This document shows, piece after piece, positions 8,620 to 16,924 of a DNA stretch of 64,000 nt. Position 1 is the stretch's first letter; every line of letters starts with the position of its first letter. Source of the DNA: Chloroflexota bacterium (GTDB taxonomy: Bacteria; Chloroflexota; Dormibacteria; Aeolococcales; Aeolococcaceae); assembly GCA_005880985.1 (NCBI GenBank), contig VBIQ01000014.1:1-64000 (forward strand), read 5' to 3'. The notes beneath the pieces are model-generated. The model had not been told where the DNA came from and did no database searches. It saw nothing but the letters and a program-made list of their open reading frames with translations. Both the position numbers and the translations under genes were made by a program.

Positions 8620-9159
8620 TTACAACGGAAGGGACACCGACGAAACCGTCGTCGAGGTGTCGTGGCCAAGCCGACCGCAGACTGCGACGTGGTGACGTTG
8701 CCAGCGCACCTCGAGTCGCCGGGGAGCCTGTCCTGGGTACAGGTCCGCCAACCGACCAAGCAGCCAGTCTCGAAGATGTGGATCTTGGGCACGGCTGAAT
8801 GGGGCGGCTGCACCCGACGGAATGGCCGGCTGCTTGAGGAAGTAGTCTTTGAAAAGTCCATAGACGGTTCCCGGGAGTTGCGTGTCACTCGGCGCAAAAA
8901 CCCGAACCATCGCGTCATATGGGGGCAGCGGGGTCTTCGAAAACAAACGCGCCGATGACACGTCCACCGGGCCGTGGGCGAAGAGCACCGTCAGACGCGG
9001 CTCGAGCCACTCCACCGTGCACTGCCGGTCCGGTGTTCCGGCGAATCCGGGCAGGACAAACGCGGGCCACGGCTCGTCGACCAGATAGGCGTATGCAAAT
9101 TGCAGGGGTAGGAAGACGGCTACGATGATGAAGAGCCAGCGCACGGCTCTGCGTGACAT
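8620..9159 (-). CDS. Membrane-anchored partner protein of the HTTM gene, unknown function
   Basis: A 179-residue protein with an N-terminal signal-anchor (RWLFIIVAVFLPLQFAYAYL) and an extracytoplasmic domain of no recognised family. Bacterial HTTM proteins are often encoded beside short signal-anchored proteins like this one, and it is the first gene of the pair. It has no Cys pair or catalytic motif that can be named. The DNA upstream holds the degenerate tRNA-like gene at 9209-9284. Confidence 0.65.
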   Translation of the reverse strand: MSRRAVRWLFIIVAVFLPLQFAYAYLVDEPWPAFVLPGFAGTPDRQCTVEWLEPRLTVLFAHGPVDVSSARLFSKTPLPPYDAMVRVFAPSDTQLPGTVYGLFKDYFLKQPAIPSGAAAPFSRAQDPHLRDWLLGRLADLYPGQAPRRLEVRWQRHHVAVCGRLGHDTSTTVSSVSLPL

Positions 9160-9208
9160 ACCAGAGTGGCTCCCTGTGAAAGGCGCCCGCTGGCCGACCT
9201 CTCGGTAG

Positions 9209-9284
9209 TGGTGGGAGGAGCAGGGCTCGAACTGGCCGCCTTCTCGGTGTTAGCGAGACGCTCCGCGGGCTGAGCGATCCGCCC
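9209..9284 (-). tRNA. tRNA-Val(AAC)-like gene, probably degenerate
   Basis: A 76-nt cloverleaf can be drawn with canonical spacing and an encoded CCA. It has acceptor GGGCGGA against TCCTCCC (one C-U mismatch) and a perfect D-stem GCTC/GAGC. The anticodon stem TCTCG/CGAGA is perfect with loop CTAACAC (anticodon AAC), and the T-loop is TTCGAGC. The T-stem GCCAG/CCTGC has two mismatches, and the D-loop lacks the conserved GG. Anticodon AAC for valine is unusual in bacteria, which normally use GAC. The correct geometry means it derives from a tRNA. The defects suggest a pseudogene. Confidence 0.55.
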
Positions 9285-9413
9285 GCGCCCGACATCTGGC
9301 CAGAAGATTACCGGCTCGAGTGCAACGCCGCCCCTCGTTCGGCCGTCTTCTCCCTTGGGGAGGTGGGGTCCGAACTCGCTCTCGGTCGCTTTTGTCGAGC
9401 AAGAGGAGTGAGC

Positions 9414-11804
9414 ATGCGGCCGTGGCTTCACGGCTCAGAGCTGGGCCAGTTGGGAATCGCGGTCTCGATTGCGCTGCTCGCCGCGGTCGCTGGCTCGGCG
9501 GCGCCGGTGGCATCGGCCGCGGGCGCCCCTTCGTCGCACCTGGTCCAAGGCGGTCCGGCCGAAGGACCCCCGCTCGAACCCGTCCCTCCCGCGACCCCCG
9601 CCGGCCACTTCCACACCTGGACCGGCACCCCATCTGACATCGCCGGCGGGATCGCCTACAGCCCAGGTGAGGTGATCGTCAGCGACGCGCCGTTCGACGA
9701 TCACGGCGCCGACACCAACCCCAACGACGCCAGCCCGGGGGAGAACTACACCCTGCTGCAGGGGGCCAATGCGGCCAAGGGTGCGGCCGGTGACTATGCC
9801 TACCCTGCCGATGCAGATCCGGCCCACCCCGTCTACGGCAAGAACGCGGCCGACATCGTCGAGGTCCGATTGGCCGCCGACGCCAGGGCCACCTACCTAT
9901 TGGTGGTTATCAACATGATGAACGATCCCCAGGTCACCGCCATCGAGGCCTGGATCGACACCCACGTCCTCATCGCTCACGGCCAGCAGGGAGCGATCGA
10001 TGGTCAGCCCGTGGATGTTGTTGGCGACTCTGCCCAAAACCTGTTCGAGGTTCGCATTCCGCGCACCGTCTACGACCCTGGTGCGGGCACTCACCAGGTC
10101 TTCATTGCGTCGGGTCTGTGGAATCAGGCGGCCAACACCTGGTACTCCCCCTCGCCGGGGCACTCTCCATTTTATGACCTTGCCTACGTCCCGAACGAGG
10201 GCAACTCCTCGTACTGGCACGACGCGCAGCAGTCGGCCGATATCGCGGCGGATAGCTTTGGCAGGGATGCGTTCGCGGTCGATTTCGGCGCTCTGGCACG
10301 ACGCGGATGCCCCAGCGGCATGCCCTGTCCCGGCTACTCCGGACCGCAGCAGGGCCTCATCACGCGCAGCTTCCGTTCCGGCCAGCCACTCCACCGGGGC
10401 GTCACCCTGCAGACACGATGGGCTCAGGACTCCGGTGGCCTCGGGTTTCAGCTCTATCGCTCACCGTTCCAGCCCTACTCGCTCTACGTGCCGAGAGATC
10501 CGACGGGCGCCATCGTCTTCCTGCTCCACTTCCTTGGCGGCAACCACATGAGCTACGCCATCACCTCGATGCCGCAGCTGGCCGACTGGGCCGAGCGGCT
10601 TGGCGTCACTGTGATCATGCCGCTGGGACGCGGTGAGGCTGGCTGGTATGAGTCCGAGGCGGAGAGGGACTTCTTCGAGGTGTGGCGCGACTATGGGAGT
10701 CACTACCGCTGGGATCCCGATCGTGTGTACCTGACCGGCATGTCGATGGGTGGATTCGGCACGTGGCGCCTGGGCCAGCTCTATCCAGACCTCTTCGCAC
10801 GAGGCATTGTCTGGTCCGGACCCATTGTCCCGAACGCGATCTGGCTCGGGCCAACCCCGGTGATGACCCGGCAGCAGAACCCGCCCGCGTGCAATCGGGA
10901 CAGCCCTGGGTGCGGATACAACCTCAGTGATCTATTCGGCAACACCCGCAACGTGCCGTACTTCGTGGTCCACGGGGGCATGGACGAACTCGTGCCCTCA
11001 ACCGGAGCCGAAAGCTGGATGGAGCAATTCGGCAAGGTTGGCGGTGCCACATATCGCTACGCGTTCTATCCGACCCACCGGCACGAGACCTCGTACCCGG
11101 GCACCACCGAGCACTTCACCCTCGAGTGGCTCAAGGGTCTGCCACCTCGCCAGACGAACCCGACCCATGTCAGCTACATCCTGCAGCGCAGGTTCATGCA
11201 GCCGGACCTTGGTGGTTTCACCTATCACGGCGGCTACTGGATCAGCGGGTTGACGTTGGCGGCCGATGCGAGCCAGGGCAGCATCGACGCCGACCGCGCC
11301 GCCACAGCTGACCAGGTCACCACGCTCGCCCCCCAACCGGGAGTCGACTCGCTCGGTCCCTACGTGGTGCGGGGTGCCGACGTTTCGCCTGCGGTTCCGA
11401 CCGCAAACCAGGTCAGGCTGCGCCTGTCTCAGTTCTCGAAGGTCGTCCTGGACCCGGCAAGGATGGGCTGGGAGCCAAGCGCCCCGCAGCACCTCACCGG
11501 CCAGACCGACACGGCGGTCGACGTGACCCTTACCGGCCGGTATCCCGCGACCACCGCCGTGCAAGGAGCATCCTCCACCCGCGAGGCTGCCGCGCTCATC
11601 CTCCACGTGCCCGCCGGTCCGTTCGACGTGACGGTCACAGCCGGAGCAGGTGCGCAAGCAGTGGCGACAGCGCCGGCTGGGCTTCCCAACACCAGCGGCG
11701 TGGGAACACGGATTGCTTCGCTCGCGGTGCTGGCCGCCACCGTCGGCATCGTGGTGCTTGGCCGGTCACACCGACGGAGGCGCCAGAGCCGTCGAGGTGC
11801 CTGA
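9414..11804 (+). CDS. Secreted, wall- or membrane-anchored alpha/beta hydrolase (esterase-like)
   Basis: A 796-residue exported protein. The ATG at 9414 has AGGAG 5 bases upstream and begins a signal peptide ending near ASAAG (residue 35). Residues about 40-310 form a beta-rich N-terminal domain. The hydrolase domain follows, with the nucleophile elbow GMSMGG in VYLTGMSMGGFGTW and a candidate catalytic His in FYPTHRHETSYPG. It resembles PHB-depolymerase/feruloyl-esterase type enzymes, but the substrate is unknown. The C-terminus has LPNTSG, one transmembrane helix and an RRRRQSRR tail, which is a sortase-like sorting signal layout. The penicillin acylase at 12868 ends the same way. Confidence 0.82.
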   Translation: MRPWLHGSELGQLGIAVSIALLAAVAGSAAPVASAAGAPSSHLVQGGPAEGPPLEPVPPATPAGHFHTWTGTPSDIAGGIAYSPGEVIVSDAPFDDHGADTNPNDASPGENYTLLQGANAAKGAAGDYAYPADADPAHPVYGKNAADIVEVRLAADARATYLLVVINMMNDPQVTAIEAWIDTHVLIAHGQQGAIDGQPVDVVGDSAQNLFEVRIPRTVYDPGAGTHQVFIASGLWNQAANTWYSPSPGHSPFYDLAYVPNEGNSSYWHDAQQSADIAADSFGRDAFAVDFGALARRGCPSGMPCPGYSGPQQGLITRSFRSGQPLHRGVTLQTRWAQDSGGLGFQLYRSPFQPYSLYVPRDPTGAIVFLLHFLGGNHMSYAITSMPQLADWAERLGVTVIMPLGRGEAGWYESEAERDFFEVWRDYGSHYRWDPDRVYLTGMSMGGFGTWRLGQLYPDLFARGIVWSGPIVPNAIWLGPTPVMTRQQNPPACNRDSPGCGYNLSDLFGNTRNVPYFVVHGGMDELVPSTGAESWMEQFGKVGGATYRYAFYPTHRHETSYPGTTEHFTLEWLKGLPPRQTNPTHVSYILQRRFMQPDLGGFTYHGGYWISGLTLAADASQGSIDADRAATADQVTTLAPQPGVDSLGPYVVRGADVSPAVPTANQVRLRLSQFSKVVLDPARMGWEPSAPQHLTGQTDTAVDVTLTGRYPATTAVQGASSTREAAALILHVPAGPFDVTVTAGAGAQAVATAPAGLPNTSGVGTRIASLAVLAATVGIVVLGRSHRRRRQSRRGA

Positions 11805-12099
11805 CCAACGCCCGGTCAGGTTGCCGACATGGGCGACGCGCCGCCAGGCCGTGCAGGCGGTCTGCTACCGGCGCAACCTGCGGAGCGCCGTGGTTATCGT
11901 CCTGATCGTGGGGACGGTGCTCTTCGCCATCAACCAGCTCGACGTTGTCGTGCACGGCGGTGCCAGCACCACCGTGGTGGTGAAGATCGCCCTGACCTAT
12001 CTGGTCCCCTTCTGCGTGTCGAACTACGGCGTGCTGGTGGCGACGCGGCGGCGGCGCTCTATGCCGCCGGTGGCGACCAGGAGGGATCGCGTCCGCTGA
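11797..12099 (+). CDS. NrtS-like small membrane protein (nitrate/nitrite transporter NrtS family)
   Basis: A 100-residue protein with two transmembrane helices (AVVIVLIVGTVLFAINQLDVV and VVKIALTYLVPFCVSNYGVL). The AINQ and LTYLVPFCVSNYG signatures are typical of the NrtS family, first described in cyanobacteria as a nitrate/nitrite transport component. Family membership is inferred from these motifs; transport by this protein is not shown. The GTG at 11797 overlaps the end of the hydrolase gene by 8 bases, and a TTG at 11821 is an alternative. Its 3' end overlaps the convergent gene at 12059 by 41 bases. Confidence 0.65.
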   Translation: MPDQRPVRLPTWATRRQAVQAVCYRRNLRSAVVIVLIVGTVLFAINQLDVVVHGGASTTVVVKIALTYLVPFCVSNYGVLVATRRRRSMPPVATRRDRVR

Positions 12100-12652
12100 G
12101 ACCGATGACCCGGTCGAGCAGCGGTGCATCCGCCGGGACGTCGACCGCAGGGCCGAAGAGGCCGTCGTCAACGGCGCGCTTCTCCGGCGGCGACATGACC
12201 GGAATCAGCTCCAGGCACGCCTCGAGGTCCTCCGCCGCGGGCTCGTAGGGACGCCCGGCGGTGCGGGCGATGTCCCATCCGTGAAGCACCAGCTCGTCGA
12301 GCGCGATCCGGCCGGCGACGTCAGCGGGTAGGTCCAGGCCACCCACCTTGGTCATCCCCTCCCAGGCGGCGGGGCTGCGCCAGGCCTTCGCCAGGAAGGT
12401 GAGCTGCTGCGGGATGCGCTCTCGCCAATCGGCGCCCAGGCGGCTGGCGTCGGCCGAGCCGCTCCCGGAGACGCTGGTGTCCTTGCGGGCCGCGGCGGTG
12501 AAGGCGACAGACAGGCTGCCGACGTGGTCGATGAGATCACCGAGCGAGGCCTTGCGGCACGGCGTCGGAGCGCCGAGCTGATCGTCGGTGATTCTGTCGA
12601 GCACGCTCGCCAGGCGGCGCGCCGCAGGCTCGAGGTCGATCATCACGCCCAT
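12059..12652 (-). CDS. TIGR03086-type DinB-fold protein (mycothiol-dependent isomerase relative)
   Basis: A 197-residue protein of the maleylpyruvate isomerase/DinB superfamily. The metal-binding layout of the family is visible. It has a first His in LGDLIDHVGSLSVAF preceded by TPC, and later LDELVLHGWDIARTAGRPY with the second conserved His. Members use Zn and often mycothiol, a thiol of actinobacteria. The ATG at 12652 has AAGGAG upstream and excludes a long Arg-rich false extension. It is monocistronic and convergent with the NrtS-like gene. Confidence 0.82.
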   Translation of the reverse strand: MGVMIDLEPAARRLASVLDRITDDQLGAPTPCRKASLGDLIDHVGSLSVAFTAAARKDTSVSGSGSADASRLGADWRERIPQQLTFLAKAWRSPAAWEGMTKVGGLDLPADVAGRIALDELVLHGWDIARTAGRPYEPAAEDLEACLELIPVMSPPEKRAVDDGLFGPAVDVPADAPLLDRVIGLSGRDPSWSPPAA

Positions 12653-12867
12653 TATTGGCTCCTTCTCCGCCTTCGCCCATCTCGCGGGGCGAACGTCCAC
12701 GAAATGATGAGACCGCCCGACGCTCCAGGACTCATCGACGGGCTGGGCAACTGGCCGTGGCAGTGCCGGCTTGGCCCGGCCTACCGACAAGCCGGCTACG
12801 ACCGGGGTGCTCGGTGCGTTACAACCTCTCTGGACACCCGAGGAAGGGCTGAGGTTCGAGATCGAGG

Positions 12868-15753
12868 ATGCCACCGGTGATCGCTGGCGACGCCGGCGCG
12901 CCCCGCGATCGCCGCGGCGCGGAGGGGCATCGGCGGTCCTCGAAGGGTCCGGGCGCGCGCCGTCGTCGCCGCAGGCGGACGACCGAGTTCGCGCTGATGG
13001 CGTGCCTGCTGGCCCTTGCCGTCCCCCTGGCGACACAGCGCGCGGGGGTCGCGGCGACGTCGCCGCCACCACGTGCCATCACGATCCTCCCGCCCGGCGA
13101 GGGCAACACCATCACCGTCCCGGAGTTCCTCGCCAACCAGGCCAGCGGCAGCTGCTCTGACCTGGGCCCGCACATGTGCGACCAGCTCGACATGTACAAG
13201 AACTGGCAGTTCAAGGACGGCGCACTCAGCCCTGATGCCGAGCACGTGGTCGGGGCGGTCGGCTCCGAGACACCGGCGGCGGGCGTCCGCATTGTCCGCG
13301 ACAACTTCGGCATTCCCCACATCTTCGCCTCCGGTGCGAACGAGCAGGCGATCGAGGACAACGTCGCCTTCGGCGTGGGGTACGCGCAGGCCGAGGAGCG
13401 CCTGTTCCAGATGGAGGTGCTGCGGCGGGCGGCGGAGGGCACCATCTCCGAGCTGGTGGGTCCCGGCACCGACAGCTCCTACGCGACGATGGACTTCGTC
13501 ACCCGCCGCGACTCCGAGACCAGCGACGAACGCATCGCCGAGATCCGCAGCATCCTCACCGCCGGGCAGCAGGCCTCGCTGCAGCGCTACGCGGACGGCA
13601 TCAACGCCTACATCAACGTTCTGACCCTGCACCCCGACCAGATGCCGGCTGGCTTCGTGCTCACCTCCGACCTGCCCGTTCCGGAGTGGTCGCCCACTGA
13701 CGCCCTCGCGATCCAGATCCTCGAGGCCAAGCAGGTGGGCGAGTCAGCCGGCAACGAGCTCGGCTACGGTGGGCTGGCGCGACGGCTCAAGAATCAGTAC
13801 GGTGTCGACCCGGCCGTCGGCATCCTCAACGACCTGCAGTTCACCGAGGATCCGCTGACGCCGACAAGCGTGCCGCACCGGCAGGCCGCGAGCGTGAGCA
13901 CCGACGCGCTCACCTACGACTTCATCAGCTACACGCGAGCTGACACCGCCGCCCGCATCGGTGAGCTTCCCGCCTCGATCGATGCGGCCCGGCAGGCGGT
14001 CGCCAGCGGCGCCGACGCGATCCACGCCACCACCCGGGCGCTGGGTCTGCCCCAGTTCGGCTCGAACGCGTGGGCGGTGTCGCCCTCGAAGTCCAGCACC
14101 GGCGGGGCCTTGCTCTGGGGCGCGCCACAGGTCAGCTACTACGTGCCGCAGGTGGTGGACGAGCTGGAGATCTCGGGTGGTCTGACTCACGTCCGCGGGA
14201 TGTCGGTGCCCGGCGCCGGGCCCGCGGTGGTGATCGGCTACACGCCCCGCCTGAGCTGGAGCATCACCACGGCGCAGGACGACCAGGTCGACACCTACAT
14301 CGACCGCATCCGCAGCACCGATGGCGGCCGGACCTACCAGTACTTCTGGCGTGGTGGTTGGCGCGCGGTGGAGCAGCGCACCGAGACCATCCGCACGCGC
14401 ACCAGCGCCTCGGGCCCACTGCCGGCGCCGCCGCTGGTCTACACAAGCCGCACCGCTACCTTCTACCGGACCCTGCACGGGCCACTGGGCGGTGAGTTGC
14501 CGTGCACCATCGACTACATCGACACCTCGGCCGGCGTCTCCTACTGTAAGGCGCGTGCCTTCTGGGGCAGCGAGCTGCTGACCGGCGTCGCCATCGTCGG
14601 CCTGGCCCAGGCGACCAACCTGTCCGGCGCCGACGCCGCGCTGCGCAAGGGCGTGGTGGGATTCAACTTCATCTATGCGGACGCCGACGGCCACATCGCG
14701 TACTGGCACACCGGCCGCATCCCGCTGCGGGTCCACGGCCACGATACCCGCCTGCCCGCGCCCGGCGACGGCTCCTTCGACTGGAAGGGTTATCTGGACC
14801 CGCAGCTCTGGCCGCACGTGATGGACCCGACGCAGGGGTTCATCGCGTCGTGGAACAACAAGCCGCAGCTGAGCTGGCCGGACTCCGGTGACGGCTCGCT
14901 CTGGGGCGCACAGCAGAGGGCGGGACAGCCGGTGTCCCTGCTCCGTGCCGGCCGAGCGCTCGACCAGACGCCGCTCTGGCAGGTCGCCCGCCGCACGGGC
15001 GAGCTGGACCTTCGCGACACCCTGGGCTTCCGAGGCTTCCTGACCGGCCTCGCCGGGCGTCCCGACCTGTCGTCGGTCGAACGGGCGGCGGTTGCCCAGG
15101 TGGCGGGGTGGGACGGGACCGCTTTCTATCCCGACGGAGCAGAACGCGATGCGTCGGGCAAGGAGACCGGCAAGGTGAAGTACGCGGGCTTCGCGGTGCT
15201 CTCGGCGTGGTTCCAGGCGCTCGAGACGCTCGCCGCGCAGGCGGTGTTCCAACCCGTAACCGGCAACTCCAACGCCAAGGATGGCGTGCTGGCGTTCACG
15301 CAGCATGCCGCCGGGAGTTCCGAGTTCGAGTTCTTCGACGACTATGACGCCTTCCTGTTCAATGTGATGGCGGGGCGGACGAGGTCCGGGGCCGACTACC
15401 TGGGCGGCAGGAGCGTGTCCGACCTGTCGAAGGCGGCGCTGGACGCGGCGGTGTCGCCGTTGTCCCACGCGCAGGGCACGACCCCGGCGGCCTGGCGCGC
15501 CGACATGCCGCAGATCGTCTTCTTCGCCCTCGACGTCGCCAACATCCCCAACATCCCCTGGGAGAACCGTGGGACCTGGGGCCAGGCGGTGGATTACGGG
15601 ACCGGTGTGGCGGCGGCGCCCGACGGCGTCGCCGCCAGTGCCCTGCCAAACACGGCGCCGAGAGGTGTGGCGGGGCCGGGGTTCGGAGTGTTGGCTGTGT
15701 TCGTCTGCCTGATGCTGATTCGCGTTCTGGGGCGCCGGCGAATACGGTATTGA
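12868..15753 (+). CDS. Penicillin acylase-family hydrolase (Ntn), secreted and C-terminally anchored
   Basis: A 961-residue Ntn-hydrolase precursor. The N-terminus has a run of Arg then a hydrophobic segment (FALMACLLALAVPLA), an export signal. The alpha-chain region includes RDNFGIPHIFA and GVGYAQAEERLFQMEVLRR. The autoproteolytic site is G398-S399 in PQFGSNAWAV, giving Ser as the new N-terminal nucleophile. The beta chain carries YYVPQVVDE and the family's long C-terminal core. Related enzymes cleave amides, including beta-lactam side chains and acyl-homoserine lactones; the substrate here is unknown. It ends with LPNTAPRG, a transmembrane helix and RRRIRY, like the esterase at 9414. The true start may lie downstream of 12868, since no clear ribosome site is seen there. 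Confidence 0.88.
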   Translation: MPPVIAGDAGAPRDRRGAEGHRRSSKGPGARRRRRRRTTEFALMACLLALAVPLATQRAGVAATSPPPRAITILPPGEGNTITVPEFLANQASGSCSDLGPHMCDQLDMYKNWQFKDGALSPDAEHVVGAVGSETPAAGVRIVRDNFGIPHIFASGANEQAIEDNVAFGVGYAQAEERLFQMEVLRRAAEGTISELVGPGTDSSYATMDFVTRRDSETSDERIAEIRSILTAGQQASLQRYADGINAYINVLTLHPDQMPAGFVLTSDLPVPEWSPTDALAIQILEAKQVGESAGNELGYGGLARRLKNQYGVDPAVGILNDLQFTEDPLTPTSVPHRQAASVSTDALTYDFISYTRADTAARIGELPASIDAARQAVASGADAIHATTRALGLPQFGSNAWAVSPSKSSTGGALLWGAPQVSYYVPQVVDELEISGGLTHVRGMSVPGAGPAVVIGYTPRLSWSITTAQDDQVDTYIDRIRSTDGGRTYQYFWRGGWRAVEQRTETIRTRTSASGPLPAPPLVYTSRTATFYRTLHGPLGGELPCTIDYIDTSAGVSYCKARAFWGSELLTGVAIVGLAQATNLSGADAALRKGVVGFNFIYADADGHIAYWHTGRIPLRVHGHDTRLPAPGDGSFDWKGYLDPQLWPHVMDPTQGFIASWNNKPQLSWPDSGDGSLWGAQQRAGQPVSLLRAGRALDQTPLWQVARRTGELDLRDTLGFRGFLTGLAGRPDLSSVERAAVAQVAGWDGTAFYPDGAERDASGKETGKVKYAGFAVLSAWFQALETLAAQAVFQPVTGNSNAKDGVLAFTQHAAGSSEFEFFDDYDAFLFNVMAGRTRSGADYLGGRSVSDLSKAALDAAVSPLSHAQGTTPAAWRADMPQIVFFALDVANIPNIPWENRGTWGQAVDYGTGVAAAPDGVAASALPNTAPRGVAGPGFGVLAVFVCLMLIRVLGRRRIRY

Positions 15754-15866
15754 GCGATTGGGCGACGGCTGGGGGTCCGCGCGACGCGCCTTGACAACGC
15801 GCGATCGGGCAGCGTATGAGAGGCGAGAACCGACGGCTTGTGACGGCTTGTGAGGGAGGTTGTGCC

Positions 15867-16178
15867 ATGGTCACTGTGGTTGCGAGGTCGCAGATCCCGC
15901 GCGACAAGGCTGACGCGTTCCTGGAAGCAATCAAGGAGAACTCCCCCAAACTCAAGGCCATCACCGGGATGAAGAAGATCCAGTTCCTGCTCGACCGCAG
16001 TACGGGGAAGGCCGGCACGGTGTCCTACTGGGAGTCCGCGGAGAGCCTCAAGTCGGGTGGGGCGGCTCTGCAGGTGCTGCGCGAACAGACCATCGGCCGA
16101 CTGGGCGGAACCATCGAATCAGTCGAGCAGTATGAGGTGATCCACACGATTGGAGCGGAGGCCGGCGCCGCGCGGTAG
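15867..16178 (+). CDS. Antibiotic-biosynthesis-monooxygenase-like dimeric alpha/beta-barrel protein
   Basis: A 103-residue protein with the ABM/EthD-type ferredoxin-like layout: strand MVTVVARSQI, helix KADAFLEAIKENSPKLKAI, strand KKIQFLLDRS, strand TVSYWESAESL, then a C-terminal helix and strand. Such proteins are haem-degrading or quinone-type monooxygenases or simply stress proteins, and no specific reaction can be assigned. The ATG at 15867 has GGGAGG upstream and is preferred to the in-frame ATG at 15816. Confidence 0.7.
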   Translation: MVTVVARSQIPRDKADAFLEAIKENSPKLKAITGMKKIQFLLDRSTGKAGTVSYWESAESLKSGGAALQVLREQTIGRLGGTIESVEQYEVIHTIGAEAGAAR

Positions 16179-16192
16179 CACCCAAGCCGGCG

Positions 16193-16264
16193 TCAGATCT
16201 GCTCGACGGCGAAGCTGTTGCCGTCGGGATCCTTGGGCCAGGCAACTCTGGCCCGGCTCTTCGG
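16193..16264 (-). pseudogene. C-terminal scrap of a VOC/glyoxalase-fold protein
   Basis: Reading the minus strand to a TGA at 16193 gives RVAWPKDPDGNSFAVEQI, the typical last strand of vicinal-oxygen-chelate proteins (F/W-x-DPDGN-x-F-x-x-x-Q). No matching upstream domain exists. It is therefore a short remnant. Confidence 0.5.
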
Positions 16265-16337
16265 CAGGCTCAAGTTCTTGATCGGGCAGACGCTGATCGT
16301 CGGTGGCTGGGTCCTGATCAACGCAACTCAGAGTTGT

Positions 16338-16508
16338 TCACTTCGCTCGGAGCAGGTCCTTGGCCTTGCGATGTTCGAGCTGCGCGGTCCGCAGCCGTTC
16401 CGCAAGCGCGTGAGCGGCGGCCTGTCCGGTCAGTAGGCTGAGATAGGCCTCGGCGGCCGGATAGTCGTGCTCCTCGGGCTGTTCGGTCCAATGCTCCGCG
16501 GGGGCCAC
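16338..16508 (-). CDS. Small conserved protein of unknown function
   Basis: A 56-residue protein. The start is taken at a GTG (16508) with GGAGAG upstream, which removes an unlikely 44-residue extension. The sequence HDYPAAEAYLSLL followed by ALAERLRTAQLEHRKAKDLLRA matches a small acidic-to-basic protein often seen in actinobacterial-type genomes, where it is sometimes labelled ParB-like without evidence. One amphipathic helix dominates. It is transcribed away from cspA. Confidence 0.6.
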   Translation of the reverse strand: MAPAEHWTEQPEEHDYPAAEAYLSLLTGQAAAHALAERLRTAQLEHRKAKDLLRAK

Positions 16509-16666
16509 GGCCTCTCTCCTATACCCGATTTGATTCCGGCATGGATGTGGTACGCTTCCGCCCAGCGTCGCCCACTTGGGGTGGCGTTCGCTCGTGGTCG
16601 TCCCGCCTTCTCGAACGGACGCGCAGCGTCTGATTCGCAATCTCGGGAAGGAAACGGAGACACCAG

Positions 16667-16870
16667 ATGTTGACTGGTAGCGTGAAGAAGATCGTGGCCG
16701 AGCGCGGCTTCGGCTTCATCGCCGCCGACGATGGACAGGAGTACTTCTTCCATCGCAGCGGCATCGACAGCTCACTCGACTTTGAGAGGCTCGCCGGCGG
16801 AGAGCGCGTGACCTTTGACGTCGAGCGCAGCGACAAGGGGCCTCGCGCCTCGCAGGTGCGGGCGGCCTGA
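16667..16870 (+). CDS. cspA: Cold-shock protein (CspA family)
   Basis: A 67-residue single cold-shock (OB-fold) domain, the usual family length. RNA-binding motif 1 is visible as ERGFGFIA and motif 2 as EYFFHRSGI. The family melts RNA secondary structure as a chaperone. About 150 bases of untranslated leader lie upstream, with GGAAGG and GGAG near the start. A strong hairpin follows the gene and is shared with the convergent sigma-factor gene. Confidence 0.95.
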   Translation: MLTGSVKKIVAERGFGFIAADDGQEYFFHRSGIDSSLDFERLAGGERVTFDVERSDKGPRASQVRAA

Positions 16871-16883
16871 GCCGCTCTCGGTA

Positions 16884-16919
16884 GCTCCGGTCATCGTGGC
16901 TCTCCACGGTGGCCGGAGC
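16884..16919. terminator. Bidirectional terminator between cspA and the sigma factor gene
   Basis: A 16-bp stem (GCTCCGG outer arm paired with CCGGAGC, inner CGTGG with CCACG, two G-U wobbles) around the loop CTCT. It lies 13 bases after the cspA stop and 5 bases after the convergent sigma factor stop, so it can end both transcripts. Confidence 0.85.
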
Positions 16920-16924
16920 GGCCA

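Noticed and set aside
13744-15468. 574-codon open frame antisense to the penicillin acylase gene
   Set aside because: It lies entirely within a gene with clear domains, its translation is Arg/Gly/Val-rich with no motif, and long antisense frames are expected at this GC content.
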